A program made the translations under genes and the position numbers. The notes beneath the pieces were generated by a model. The model was given only the letters and a program-made list of their open reading frames with translations, was not told where the DNA came from and searched no databases. From Rheinheimera soli (GTDB lineage Bacteria; Pseudomonadota; Gammaproteobacteria; Enterobacterales; Alteromonadaceae), in NCBI RefSeq assembly GCF_021290985.1, contig NZ_JAJOYU010000015.1, positions 46,880 through 110,879 on the forward strand: a DNA stretch of 64,000 bases. Direction: 5' to 3'. Within the stretch, counting starts at the first letter, position 1; every line of letters begins with the position of its first letter. Positions 45,383 to 53,919 of the stretch are shown here, piece after piece.

Positions 45383-46285
45383 ATGCTGACCCATTCCATT
45401 ACTTTGTATCTGGCCACAGTATTGATTTGGGGCTCAACCTTTTTCGCTATTAAATTTCAGCTCGGCGATGTGCCGGAAGTGTGGTCTATTGCCTATCGTT
45501 TTGGTTTAGCGGCTTTGTTGCTCTGGTTCTGGTGTCTGTGGCGTAAGCTGCCACTGAAATTTAGTCGTCGCCAGCATGGTTGGATGGCGCTGCAAGGTTT
45601 GTTTTTATTTTGCTTAAACTACCTGCTGATTTATCTGGCCACCTCTGATTTAACTAGTGGCCTTATTGCAGTGGTGTTTTCCAGCATAGTGCTGATGAAT
45701 ATACTCAACGGTGCTTTATTTTTTGGCCGACCCATTGAAGTTAAAACTCTGTTGGGGGCCTTGTTGGGAATTTTGGGTATAGCTTTTGTGTTCTGGCCAG
45801 AACTGGCAGGATTGGAAAGTAATGGTTCTGCCTTGTGGGGTTTAGTGCTGAGTATTGCCGGCACTTACATAGCCTCACTTGGCAATATGCTCTCATCCAA
45901 AAACCAGCAACAGCAGTTGCCTGTCATTCAGAGTAATGTGTTTGGTATGACCTACGGTGCGATTATGATGGCCATATTGGCCTTAGTTCAGGGCATTATG
46001 CCGGTGTTTGATAGCAGTCTTAATTTTAATTTGTCCCTGTTGTATCTGTCACTATTCGGCTCAGTACTGGCCTTTGGCGCTTATCTAACATTAGTTGGTC
46101 GAATAGGCCCCGCTAAAGCTGCCTACACCATGGTGTTGTTCCCTATTGTTGCTTTAGGCATTTCCACCCTGTTTGAGAATTACCACTGGAGTTGGTCAGC
46201 TCTTATTGGGGTTTGTATTGTGGCTCTGGGCAATTTAATTATTTTGTTGCCGGCAGCGAAGTTAAAGCGTCTTGTCAGTCTTTGA
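45383..46285 (+). CDS. EamA/DMT family transporter
   Basis: The 300-residue protein has ten predicted helices in two EamA repeats (LIWGSTFFAIKFQLGD, and ALWGLVLSIAGTYIASLGNMLSSK in the second half). Such drug/metabolite transporters export amino acids or related compounds. ATG 45383 follows a GAGG site. A perfect hairpin TGACAAC/GTTGTCA lies just after it at 46293-46311. Confidence 0.92.
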   Translation: MLTHSITLYLATVLIWGSTFFAIKFQLGDVPEVWSIAYRFGLAALLLWFWCLWRKLPLKFSRRQHGWMALQGLFLFCLNYLLIYLATSDLTSGLIAVVFSSIVLMNILNGALFFGRPIEVKTLLGALLGILGIAFVFWPELAGLESNGSALWGLVLSIAGTYIASLGNMLSSKNQQQQLPVIQSNVFGMTYGAIMMAILALVQGIMPVFDSSLNFNLSLLYLSLFGSVLAFGAYLTLVGRIGPAKAAYTMVLFPIVALGISTLFENYHWSWSALIGVCIVALGNLIILLPAAKLKRLVSL

Positions 46286-46368
46286 TCACTTATGACAACT
46301 CTTTGTTGTCAGCACTGTGAAATCTGACTATACCTAGTACAGTGTTTCTTTCTCAGAGAACGCAGACT

Positions 46369-47154
46369 ATGCGATGGATTGTGGGTATTTTTTTCTTTCT
46401 TATCAGCTTTGCTCTGCAAAGCCAGGCCTTGCGGATCATCACAGTAGTAGAACCTCCAGCCAGTTATCTGGATAGCCACGGCCAACTGACAGGTTTTTCT
46501 GTCGAGGTGGTGCAAGCTATTCAGCGTATCCTGAATGACAAAACTCAAATAGAAATAATGCCTGAAGCCCGCGCTATTCATATTGCCCGCACTGAACCTA
46601 ATGTCCTGCTGTTCAGTTTCTCCCGAACTGAAAAAAGGGAAAATGAGTTTTATTGGATTGGACAGTTGGTGGTTAAAACCTGGTCAGCCTATGCTATGAG
46701 TTCAAGTCCTTTGCAAATTCAAACGCTGGATCAGTTACGTAAAGTTAAAGCCATAGGTGTGGTTCGAGGGGATATCAGAGAAGAATGGTTGCTGGAACAA
46801 GAGTTTCATAACCTGCATCCTTCGGTCAACCATAAGCAAAATATCCATAGGTTACGTTCGGGTCGGCTGGATTTAATTGCTTACGAAAGCCAGGGGATCC
46901 AGCATTTGTTATGGGAAGAAGGCTTGCAAGCAGACGACATTAAAGCTGTGTATAAACTCAGAACTTCAGAGGTTTATCTGCTGATGTCTAAATCAGGCAC
47001 AGATCAAAAACTAATGCAAAGCTGGAAATTAGCGGCGGAAAAATATCGTCAAAGTGGTCAACAGCAGTTTATTGCGGAAAAATGGCAGATGATTTTAAAG
47101 CATTATCACAATATCAATACACAAGCTATTGATGGCATTTTGCACTTCGAGTAA
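46369..47154 (+). CDS. Periplasmic substrate-binding protein, amino-acid type (SBP family 3)
   Basis: The 261-residue protein starts MRWIVGIFFFLISFALQSQA, a signal peptide, at ATG 46369. The SBP_bac_3 features ITVVEPPASYLDSHGQLTGFSVEVVQAI, FSRTEKRENEFYWIG and GVVRGDIREEW are visible. No ABC permease or ATPase gene is adjacent, so it may be an orphan sensor or a secreted binding protein. Confidence 0.85.
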   Translation: MRWIVGIFFFLISFALQSQALRIITVVEPPASYLDSHGQLTGFSVEVVQAIQRILNDKTQIEIMPEARAIHIARTEPNVLLFSFSRTEKRENEFYWIGQLVVKTWSAYAMSSSPLQIQTLDQLRKVKAIGVVRGDIREEWLLEQEFHNLHPSVNHKQNIHRLRSGRLDLIAYESQGIQHLLWEEGLQADDIKAVYKLRTSEVYLLMSKSGTDQKLMQSWKLAAEKYRQSGQQQFIAEKWQMILKHYHNINTQAIDGILHFE

Positions 47155-47227
47155 CTCAAACTCCGTCGTACTTAAAAGCACCAATATGTTGGATTCATAC
47201 CATAGCTCTGCGTAGAGCTTGAACGCA

Positions 47228-47281
47228 AGACGGGCGGGTACCGTAAGGGCTGGGCTTGTCTCTGCCCTTACGGTACCCGCC
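47228..47281. repeat. Palindromic repeat B, copy 2 (convergent terminator)
   Basis: A perfect 18-bp stem, GGCGGGTACCGTAAGGGC (47233-47250) and its complement (47264-47281), has a 13-base loop TGGGCTTGTCTCT. It lies between the convergent binding-protein and DUF1993 genes. It is related to 43604-43650. Confidence 0.85.
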
Positions 47282-47291
47282 GCTACATGAC

Positions 47292-47801
47292 CTAGATTTG
47301 GCCCATATAGTCTTTTTTGCCTACTTCAACACCATTGTGACGCAACAAAGCGTAACTGGTAGTGACGTGGAAATAAAACTGAGGCAAACCGTATTGAGCT
47401 AAATATTGAGTACCGGTAAAACGTTTTTCTTTTGGTGTACCAGCACGCAATACAATTTCTTTTTCTGCGGCATTGGCAAATTGCTCAGCGCTTAAGGTGT
47501 CAAGAAAAGCCAGAGTTTTATCCAGACGTTGCTGCAGTTCTGCAAAAGTCTGCTCAGTATCTTCATAGCCGGGCACTTCAACACCAGCTAAACGGGCCGA
47601 GACACTTTTAGCAAAATCAGCGGCAATTTGTACCTGACGTACCAGCGGAAACATATCAGGGTATAAACGCGATTGCAGCAACACTGCATCGGCCAGATCT
47701 TTTTGCTGGCTGAACTTTTCAGCTTTAACCAACAAGTCTTTTAAGCTGGTGAGGAACTGTTTAAAGACCGGAACTGACGCGCTGTAAAAAGATAAACTCA
47801 T
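47292..47801 (-). CDS. DUF1993 family protein
   Basis: The 169-residue protein matches the DUF1993 family of DinB-like helical bundles (SVPVFKQFLTSLKDLLVKAE, SRLYPDMFPLVRQVQIAADFAK, FTGTQYLAQYGLPQFYFHVTTSYALLRHNGVEVGKKDYMG). No activity is known. It follows the OhrR gene on the same strand. Confidence 0.88.
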   Translation of the reverse strand: MSLSFYSASVPVFKQFLTSLKDLLVKAEKFSQQKDLADAVLLQSRLYPDMFPLVRQVQIAADFAKSVSARLAGVEVPGYEDTEQTFAELQQRLDKTLAFLDTLSAEQFANAAEKEIVLRAGTPKEKRFTGTQYLAQYGLPQFYFHVTTSYALLRHNGVEVGKKDYMGQI

Positions 47802-47873
47802 GCTTTTTGCCTCATTTAAACCATCCTGCCCTTTGCAAGGATCTGATGATTGAAATGGGGATGCGAAAAGTTA

Positions 47874-48317
47874 TTACAAGGCTTCGAGTTGCTGAAATAA
47901 CAAATCGCAACTGTGTTTTAATTGCTGCAACTGCTCTAACGGCATAGCTGATTGCTGAAAAATAGTTTTTGGAATATGGCTGGCTTGTGCTTTTAACAAC
48001 TGCCCCTGTTCAGTCAGACGAATATGCACCACACGTTCATCTTGCTGACTACGGGTTCGGCTAACTAACCCCTTAGTTTCCAATCGTTTTAACAAGGGCG
48101 TTAAAGTACCAGAATCCAAATACAGTTTTTCACCTAACTCTTTGACATTGAGTTCAGGCTGCTGCCACAACACCAACATTGCCAGATACTGCGGATAGGT
48201 CAAATCCAAAGGCTCCAGCAATAATCGGTAACTGCGCACCAGTCGGTGGCTGGCGCTGTAGAGTGAAAAACACAGCTGTTTTTCCAATACTAAATAATCT
48301 TCGTGTTCTGTCATCAT
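47874..48317 (-). CDS. ohrR: OhrR-type MarR family peroxide sensor
   Basis: The 147-residue repressor has the OhrR N-terminus LEKQLCFSLYSASHRLVRSYR, with the peroxide-sensing cysteine, followed by LTYPQYLAMLVLWQQ. The winged-helix part is LYLDSGTLTPLLKRLETKGLVSRTRSQQDERVV. It normally represses an Ohr peroxidase gene; no ohr lies next to it here. A second cysteine (KHSCDLL) is near the C-terminus. An OhrR-box-like palindrome lies 15 bp upstream of the start, fitting autoregulation. Confidence 0.88.
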   Translation of the reverse strand: MMTEHEDYLVLEKQLCFSLYSASHRLVRSYRLLLEPLDLTYPQYLAMLVLWQQPELNVKELGEKLYLDSGTLTPLLKRLETKGLVSRTRSQQDERVVHIRLTEQGQLLKAQASHIPKTIFQQSAMPLEQLQQLKHSCDLLFQQLEAL

Positions 48318-48331
48318 CAGATAGCCGGACT

Positions 48332-48342
48332 CAATTGAATTG
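48332..48342. promoter_or_regulatory. Candidate OhrR operator
   Basis: CAATTGAATTG is an inverted repeat with a one-base centre, like the core of the TACAATT-N-AATTGTA OhrR box. It sits between the ohrR start codon and the cytochrome b562-like gene. Confidence 0.45.
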
Positions 48343-48386
48343 TGTGCAATATACTTGAGTTCAGCTCTAAAATCGAGCTTGAGAGC

Positions 48387-48776
48387 TTAGCCAAAAATCA
48401 GTTGCCAGAAGCTGGGTTTACGATGTTTATGATACTTTTTCCGCAGCTCATCTATTTTCACCAGGTGCTGCTTCGCCCCTTCCAAATTCTGTTGTTCTAA
48501 CAACAGTTGAGCCTGGTCCACTTCAACAGCCAGTTCTTTTAAACCTTGCTGATACAGCTCTGCTTTGTCTGCCTGAAATTTACCTTGCTGCGCTTGCTGC
48601 AATTGAGTTTCAAAACTGGCTAATGCCAGCCTCATCTGCTCCACTGACTGCGCTTCTTTGGCTTGTTTAAAGTTCAGCGCCATTTGCTTCATGGTTTTTT
48701 CCATATCCACATCATTCGCAAAAGCAAAGCCGCAAAACAACACAGCTGTTATCACCACAGAAATTACTACTTTCAT
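48387..48776 (-). CDS. Cytochrome b562-like periplasmic protein
   Basis: The 129-residue protein has a signal peptide (MKVVISVVITAVLFCGFAFA). The mature four-helix-bundle sequence aligns with cytochrome b562: Met29 (EKTMKQM) matches axial ligand Met7, and His116 (KKYHKHRK) matches axial ligand His102. It therefore probably binds heme. ATG 48776 has GAGGA six bases upstream. A 9-residue tail after the His is unusual. Confidence 0.8.
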   Translation of the reverse strand: MKVVISVVITAVLFCGFAFANDVDMEKTMKQMALNFKQAKEAQSVEQMRLALASFETQLQQAQQGKFQADKAELYQQGLKELAVEVDQAQLLLEQQNLEGAKQHLVKIDELRKKYHKHRKPSFWQLIFG

Positions 48777-48885
48777 CAAAAATCCTCAAAAAAATGCTGG
48801 GGTATTATAAGCAAGTTCAGTCCTTTTGCTGTGTATTTCTGAGCTATGATGCAGCGACTTAAGGTTAGACAGAGGAATGACACCG

Positions 48886-49674
48886 ATGAAACTTCCGATT
48901 TATCAGGTAGATGCTTTTACCGATCAGCTATTTAAAGGCAATTATGCTGCTGTTGTGCCTTTGCAACAGGCCATTAATGATGAACTGATGCAGCAAATAG
49001 CCACCGAAAATAACTTATCTGAAACCGCCTTTGTATTGCCTTTGGCGAAAGACCATTACCAGATCCGCTGGTTTTCTCCTGTCACTGAAATTGACTTTTG
49101 TGGTCATGCTACCTTAGCTGCGGCTTTTGTATTGTTCGCTCAAAGCAACAGTACCACCCTTCGCTTCAGCACCTTAGAAGTGGGTGACTTAGTGGTGAGC
49201 CAACAGGCTGATGGCTGGATCCAAATGGATTTCCCTAAACGCCCTGCCAGTCCGGTCAAAGCACCAGATGCTTTGATAACCGGATTATCTATAGCTCCGG
49301 CTTTGGTAATGCAAAGTGCTCAGGCTTATTTTGCGATTTATACCGATGAAGAGCAGGTCAAGCAGCTATCGACCAACAGCCATGAACTGAAAAAATTGGC
49401 GCCTTATGATGTGGTGGCCACAGCGCCTGGCACTGATTACGACTTTGTTTCACGTTATTTCTGGCCAGCCAATGGTGGCGATGAAGATCCGGTAACAGGT
49501 TCCATTCATGCGGGTTTAGTGCCCTATTGGGCAGAACAGCTCGGAAAAACTCAGTTAATGGCCTATCAGGCATCGGCACGAGGCGGTGTATTGCGCTGTG
49601 AATTAGCAGGTGAAAGAGTACTGGTTTCGGGGCAGGCAAAACTCTATTTACAGGGTGAGATTTTTTTAACTTAA
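48886..49674 (+). CDS. PhzF family isomerase/epimerase
   Basis: The 262-residue protein starts MKLPIYQVDAFTDQLFKGNYAAVVPL. Glu near position 43 in ENNLSETAFVLP and the segment EIDFCGHATLAAAFVLF are the family's active-site regions. NGGDEDPVTGSIHAGLVPYWAEQLGK closes the second half. ATG 48886 is preferred over 48877, which touches AGAGGA directly. Substrate unknown. Confidence 0.93.
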   Translation: MKLPIYQVDAFTDQLFKGNYAAVVPLQQAINDELMQQIATENNLSETAFVLPLAKDHYQIRWFSPVTEIDFCGHATLAAAFVLFAQSNSTTLRFSTLEVGDLVVSQQADGWIQMDFPKRPASPVKAPDALITGLSIAPALVMQSAQAYFAIYTDEEQVKQLSTNSHELKKLAPYDVVATAPGTDYDFVSRYFWPANGGDEDPVTGSIHAGLVPYWAEQLGKTQLMAYQASARGGVLRCELAGERVLVSGQAKLYLQGEIFLT

Positions 49675-49684
49675 CTGGCATTTT

Positions 49685-49719
49685 AATAGTAAGGGCAGAC
49701 AGTTCTGCCCCTTACTATT
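49685..49719. terminator. Bidirectional terminator between phzF-like and DUF445 genes
   Basis: GGGCAGA/TCTGCCC (49693-49699, 49704-49710) is extended by AATAGTAA/TTACTATT with one bulged C. T-rich sequence follows on both strands. The two genes converge on it. Confidence 0.82.
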
Positions 49720-49726
49720 GTTTTAA

Positions 49727-50440
49727 TCAAATCGCCGGAATAAAACTGCTTAATAAACCTATCAGGCCACCAAAAACGCCGCCCCAGACCACCAACCAGC
49801 CTAAATGCTGACGGATCATCTGTTGCACTATGTCTTTTACCATTTCAGGCGTCAGCTCAGCTAAACGCCCCTCCACTACAGCGGCAATTTTAGGCTGCAA
49901 CAGATCAATAGTATCGCCCTGATGCAGCTGGTTTTTAATTTGCTGCTGTACTTCAGGGCTATCGGCCAATTCAATTAAAGAACGGCTCAGGTTTTCGATA
50001 AAAGGCTCTTTCAGTGGTACAAGCATCTGAGCGCCGCCAAACATCGCCAGCATACCACCTAAGGAAGATTTTTGAACTGTCTCCAGCAAGGCATCAAAAG
50101 CCGGTGATAAGTCGATGGCTTCAATCACAGGTGCCAGTTTTAAGCTGACTGCGTCTTGCTCATGTTGCTCGGCAAGCAAACGCTGCAGATTTTCTTTGCT
50201 GAAAAACTGCCCCATGATCAGATCATAAATCCCTTGTTTGAATTCAGAAAAACGAGCCGGTATCACGCCTGAACCGTATAACAAGGGCACTTTTTCAAAC
50301 AACATATGAATAGCCAGCCAGTTGGTCACAGCACCGGAAAAGGCAAACAAGCCGATAGCCCATAACCATGGCAAAGCGAAAAACCAGCCGGCAACCATCA
50401 CAATCAAAGACAACAGATTGGTTAAAAGACTTTTATTCAT
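49727..50440 (-). CDS. DUF445 family membrane protein
   Basis: The 237-residue protein has a helix pair at the N-terminus (LLSLIVMVAGWFFALPWLWAIGLFAFSGAVTNWLAIHMLFEKVPLLYGSGVIPARFSEFK, the DUF445 signature) and a membrane segment at the C-terminus. ATG 50440 has GGAG five bases upstream. Function unknown. Confidence 0.88.
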   Translation of the reverse strand: MNKSLLTNLLSLIVMVAGWFFALPWLWAIGLFAFSGAVTNWLAIHMLFEKVPLLYGSGVIPARFSEFKQGIYDLIMGQFFSKENLQRLLAEQHEQDAVSLKLAPVIEAIDLSPAFDALLETVQKSSLGGMLAMFGGAQMLVPLKEPFIENLSRSLIELADSPEVQQQIKNQLHQGDTIDLLQPKIAAVVEGRLAELTPEMVKDIVQQMIRQHLGWLVVWGGVFGGLIGLLSSFIPAI

Positions 50441-50574
50441 CAGAACTCCATACAAAAAGCAGAAATGGCAGCGATTGTAATCAGTGTACAGAAGAACAAC
50501 AAGATCAGGATCTTAATGCCTGCGAATGAAGGCGTTGCGGCCTGATCCAGAGATCTGTGGCCAAAGCCATAGTA

Positions 50575-50706
50575 TCAACCTGGGATCACAGCAAAACTTT
50601 CAAGTAGCAATACAAGGGCACCAGTCAGCACAACGGCAAATCCCAGCCATTGCCGTATAGTTTTAAACAGTTTATTGGCTGTGTTTTGTGGCTTGGGTTC
50701 TGTCAT
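50575..50706 (-). CDS. Small single-span membrane protein
   Basis: A 43-residue frame (MTEPKPQNTANKLFKTIRQW, then a hydrophobic helix at about 21-37, then ESFAVIPG) fills most of the gap between the MocR and DUF445 genes. The polar-basic N-terminus and single helix look protein-like. No strong ribosome site is seen, and I recognise no family. It could be chance. Confidence 0.5.
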   Translation of the reverse strand: MTEPKPQNTANKLFKTIRQWLGFAVVLTGALVLLLESFAVIPG

Positions 50707-50783
50707 CAGGTGTGTAGGCTTCAGTAAAAACAACTTAGATGATAATAATTCCCATTTGCAATTTAAGCAATAATTTCTGCTTT

Positions 50784-52223
50784 TCAGACTTTTTTATACA
50801 AAGGCAGCAAGCGCGCAATAAACTGTACACCTGATAACAGTTGCTGCTCTGAACTATTGGCTAAACCTATCACCAGACCAGTACGCGCAGGCCCTGCAAA
50901 TACATAACGGCTCAAAGGCTGCACTCTGTAGCCTGCTTTTAACAATTCGGCCGTTAGCTGCAGATCTGCCACTTCATAAGGAAACTCAAGGCTGATATGT
51001 AAACCGGCATAACGGGCGTGTAGCTTCGCCTCTGGCAGAAACTTTGCAATAAGTTGCAGGCAAAACTGTTGTTTGTGCTGGTACAGCTGGCGCATTTTTC
51101 GCAAATGCCGGCCAAAATGCCCTTCAAGCATAAAATCTGCCGTTACTGCCTGAGGCAGCAATGCTACATCACCATACAGAGCCTGCAATAAAGCCGCCGC
51201 TTTCGCGACCCATTGTTTGGGTAATACCAGATAACCTAAACGCAGCGCAGGAAATAAGGTTTTACTAAAGGAGCCAACATAGATCACCCCTTGTCCTTGC
51301 GCCAGCCCCTGCAAACTGGCAATAGGCCTGTGTTTAAACTGGAATTCACTGTCGTAGTCGTCTTCGACCAAAACGCAGTGCTGTTGTCTGGCCCATTCAA
51401 GTAAATGCAACCGCTCTGACAGCGGCATAATACCACCCATAGGGTATTGATGAGCCGGAGTCACAAACAAGGCTTTACAACCGTTTAAACCATTGAGATC
51501 TGAAGTGGCAAGCCCGCTGTCTGAACTGGCATCGATGTAATGAATATCGGCTTCGGATAACTGCAATGCTTGCCGTAAACGGGGATAACCGGGGGATTCC
51601 ATCGCCACTTTATCCCCTGCCTGGCTCACCAGCTTAGTGGCAATAAACAAAGCTGCCTGAGCGCCCGGTGTGATCACAATACAATCTTCATCACAAAGCA
51701 CCTGACGGGACTGGCGTAAATAATGATTCAGCGCCTGGCGCAGTGGCAAATACCCCATCGCATCCGCCATACCGGCTAAAGCACTTCTGCCGCTATGTCG
51801 TTGGGTTAATTTTTGCCACAAGGCAAAAGGAAAGGCCGATAAGTCTGGCACTCCGGTTTGCAGCAAACCTGAAGCTGGCCCGGTTTTGGCTGTAACCCCA
51901 TAGTCAAACACTGTTATTTGAGCTGGTGCCAGCGCTACTTGAGCATGTCCGCTTGCCTGAAAAAATTGATCAGGAGCCACAGCCAGCACCTGATAACCGC
52001 GGCCTGGTTGGCCCAACAAATAACCTTCGGCCACCAGCTGTTGCAACACCTGATTGACCGTATTGCGGCTTAACTTTAAATCCAGCGCTAATTGACGGCT
52101 GGACGGCAATAATGCCTCTGCAGGCCACTGCTCTGTCAACAGCTTTTCGCGCAATGCTTGATACAACTGCTGTTGCAGGGAGCCTTCACCAGACAGAAAA
52201 AAACTTCCAAGTTCTATACGCAA
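50784..52223 (-). CDS. MocR/PdxR-type GntR regulator with aminotransferase fold
   Basis: The 479-residue protein has an N-terminal GntR winged helix (LYQALREKLLTEQWPAEALLPSSRQLALDLKLSRNTVNQVLQQLVAEGYL) and a C-terminal class-I aminotransferase-like domain. The PLP lysine is in YVGSFSKTLFPALRLGYLV, preceded by LVEDDYDSEF. Such regulators sense PLP or an amino compound. It diverges from the GNAT and PaiB-like genes, its probable targets. The start is a TTG at 52223, 90 bp from the GNAT start. Confidence 0.93.
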   Translation of the reverse strand: MRIELGSFFLSGEGSLQQQLYQALREKLLTEQWPAEALLPSSRQLALDLKLSRNTVNQVLQQLVAEGYLLGQPGRGYQVLAVAPDQFFQASGHAQVALAPAQITVFDYGVTAKTGPASGLLQTGVPDLSAFPFALWQKLTQRHSGRSALAGMADAMGYLPLRQALNHYLRQSRQVLCDEDCIVITPGAQAALFIATKLVSQAGDKVAMESPGYPRLRQALQLSEADIHYIDASSDSGLATSDLNGLNGCKALFVTPAHQYPMGGIMPLSERLHLLEWARQQHCVLVEDDYDSEFQFKHRPIASLQGLAQGQGVIYVGSFSKTLFPALRLGYLVLPKQWVAKAAALLQALYGDVALLPQAVTADFMLEGHFGRHLRKMRQLYQHKQQFCLQLIAKFLPEAKLHARYAGLHISLEFPYEVADLQLTAELLKAGYRVQPLSRYVFAGPARTGLVIGLANSSEQQLLSGVQFIARLLPLYKKV

Positions 52224-52313
52224 ACTGGATCTCTCACTTTGACAAAACTGGCACTTTCTATAGAACCAGTTTAGCGATAAAACAGCGTCTTCTACAAGCG
52301 AAGAGGAATGTAT

Positions 52314-52709
52314 ATGCTGAGTTATCAGGTGGAATCCAGTTTTGATTTAGAAGAAATGCTGGCTTTGTATAAAGCTTCTGGCATTAACAGGCCCACAGAG
52401 GATAAAAGCCGCATGGCGACCCTGCTTTCCGGCGCGAACTTACTGCTGACAGCCCGGAAAAATGGTCAATTGGTGGGCTTAGCCCGCTGTATGACGGACA
52501 AAGCATGGGTGGTCTATATCTGCGATTTACTGGTCGATAAAAGCCTGCAGCATCAGGGCATAGGTAAAGAGTTGTTACGTCAGGTGCAACTGGTGACAGG
52601 ACCGCAAGTGCAGCAGTTATTGCACAGTGCCGAAAGTGCGATGAGTTATTACCCCAAAGTGGGTTATCAGTTATGCCACAATGCTTTTGTAGTCAAAAGG
52701 GAAAGCTAA
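52314..52709 (+). CDS. GNAT family N-acetyltransferase
   Basis: The 131-residue protein has the acetyl-CoA motif LLVDKSLQHQGIGKELLRQV and the following AESAMSYYPKVGYQ. ATG 52314 is chosen since AGAGGA lies six bases before it; the ATG at 52308 touches that site. It is followed six bases later by the PaiB-like gene. Confidence 0.9.
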   Translation: MLSYQVESSFDLEEMLALYKASGINRPTEDKSRMATLLSGANLLLTARKNGQLVGLARCMTDKAWVVYICDLLVDKSLQHQGIGKELLRQVQLVTGPQVQQLLHSAESAMSYYPKVGYQLCHNAFVVKRES

Positions 52710-52715
52710 AAAACT

Positions 52716-53312
52716 ATGTATTTACCTAAACATTTTCAGAGCGAAGATTTAGATCAGATCCGCTCTTTTTTACAGCAACATTATTTTGGTTTGCTGTTGA
52801 GTAAGAGCCCGGATTTATATTACAACCCCTTGCCATTTTTAATGGACTGGCAGGACGATCATCTGACTGTATTTTGCCATCTGGCCCGCACTAATCCGCA
52901 GTTAAAGCAGCTCAATGATCAGCAGGTGCAGATTGTGATTATGGGGCCTCATGCTTTTGTCGCAGCAAACTGTTATGGCGATGAGCAGGCAGTTTCAACC
53001 TGGAACTACGGCCTGATTGAACTTAAAGGCACAGCTTTTACTTTAGATACAGAACAAACCCTGGCGTTAGTACGAAGGCAGGAAAGTTTTTCCGCACCAG
53101 ACATGCTGCAGTCTGCGGATTATCAGCAAAAGCTGGTAAAGGGTATTTGTGGTGTGCGGATAGAGATCAGCAGCGTCGTTGGGAAAATGAAACTCTCGCA
53201 GAACAAATCAGCAGAACAGCGGCAAAAAGTCGGAGACTATCTACAGGCGACGGAGCAACCTCAAAGTGTCTGGCAACTGATGCAACAGCTGGCTTTGTAT
53301 CAAAGCAACTGA
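52716..53312 (+). CDS. PaiB-like FMN-binding protein
   Basis: The 198-residue protein resembles PaiB (MYLPKHFQSEDLDQIRSFLQQHYFGLLLS, HLARTNPQLKQL, WNYGLIELKGTA, MLQSADYQQKLVKGICGVRIEI, GKMKLSQNKS). Members bind FMN and are annotated as transcriptional regulators or flavoproteins. It forms a two-gene operon with the GNAT gene; in Bacillus PaiA is also a GNAT enzyme, so the pairing is meaningful. Confidence 0.92.
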   Translation: MYLPKHFQSEDLDQIRSFLQQHYFGLLLSKSPDLYYNPLPFLMDWQDDHLTVFCHLARTNPQLKQLNDQQVQIVIMGPHAFVAANCYGDEQAVSTWNYGLIELKGTAFTLDTEQTLALVRRQESFSAPDMLQSADYQQKLVKGICGVRIEISSVVGKMKLSQNKSAEQRQKVGDYLQATEQPQSVWQLMQQLALYQSN

Positions 53313-53425
53313 CAGCGAAAAACAAGCAAAGCAGAAGATGGCTGCGGGCTCAGTATAAAACCAGCGACTGCCTTGCCTGAGTACGGACTAAAACCAGAAC
53401 TACAGATGAGTGGCCGCACTGCGGC

Positions 53426-53614
53426 TTAGTTATAACCAAGCTCAGCACAGTGATCTGTAGTGAAGTCAGGGCTTTTGGATTTCACAGGCTCTGACTCCGC
53501 ATCACTCCAGACTAAACTTAAAGCCCGGCGCTCTTGCTGGGTTAAATCTGCATTGTTCTTAGTGGCGTCAAAGCTAAAGGGTTGCGCACTTTTCTGTTGT
53601 TTGATTGCACTCAT
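53426..53614 (-). CDS. Small hypothetical protein
   Basis: The 62-residue frame starts MSAIKQQKSAQPFSFDATKN behind a good AGGAG at eight bases and ends with a Cys-containing tail (TTDHCAELGYN). It is hydrophilic, with no signal peptide and no membrane segment. I do not recognise a family. The start signal is the main support. Confidence 0.6.
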   Translation of the reverse strand: MSAIKQQKSAQPFSFDATKNNADLTQQERRALSLVWSDAESEPVKSKSPDFTTDHCAELGYN

Positions 53615-53919
53615 AAGATGCACTCCTGTCTTTTTACTTAAGCTAATACCTTGTGGTATTGAGACTGCCAAGGGCTAAAATCTAAACTTCATTACAGAGC
53701 CCACTGGCAGGTGGATTTTCAGTTTGCGCCGGTAAAGATGAGCCTAAGCTGAACTGAGTGTTCATTTTTTAATCAGACATTATCCGCTGATTTTTGGCCA
53801 GATCCTTCTGCGAAACTGCGTTCAACAACAGTAAGCTGCCGTTCAGTTAACCAAGGTACACTGCCGCCTTATCTGAACCGGGCAACTTCCGGTATGTGTT
53901 TTAAAGAGGGATCATAACA

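Noticed and set aside
50784..52223. PdxR specifically (regulator of pdxST)
   Set aside because: The fold fits, but no pdxS or pdxT gene is adjacent; the divergent partners are GNAT and PaiB-like genes, so only MocR family is claimed.
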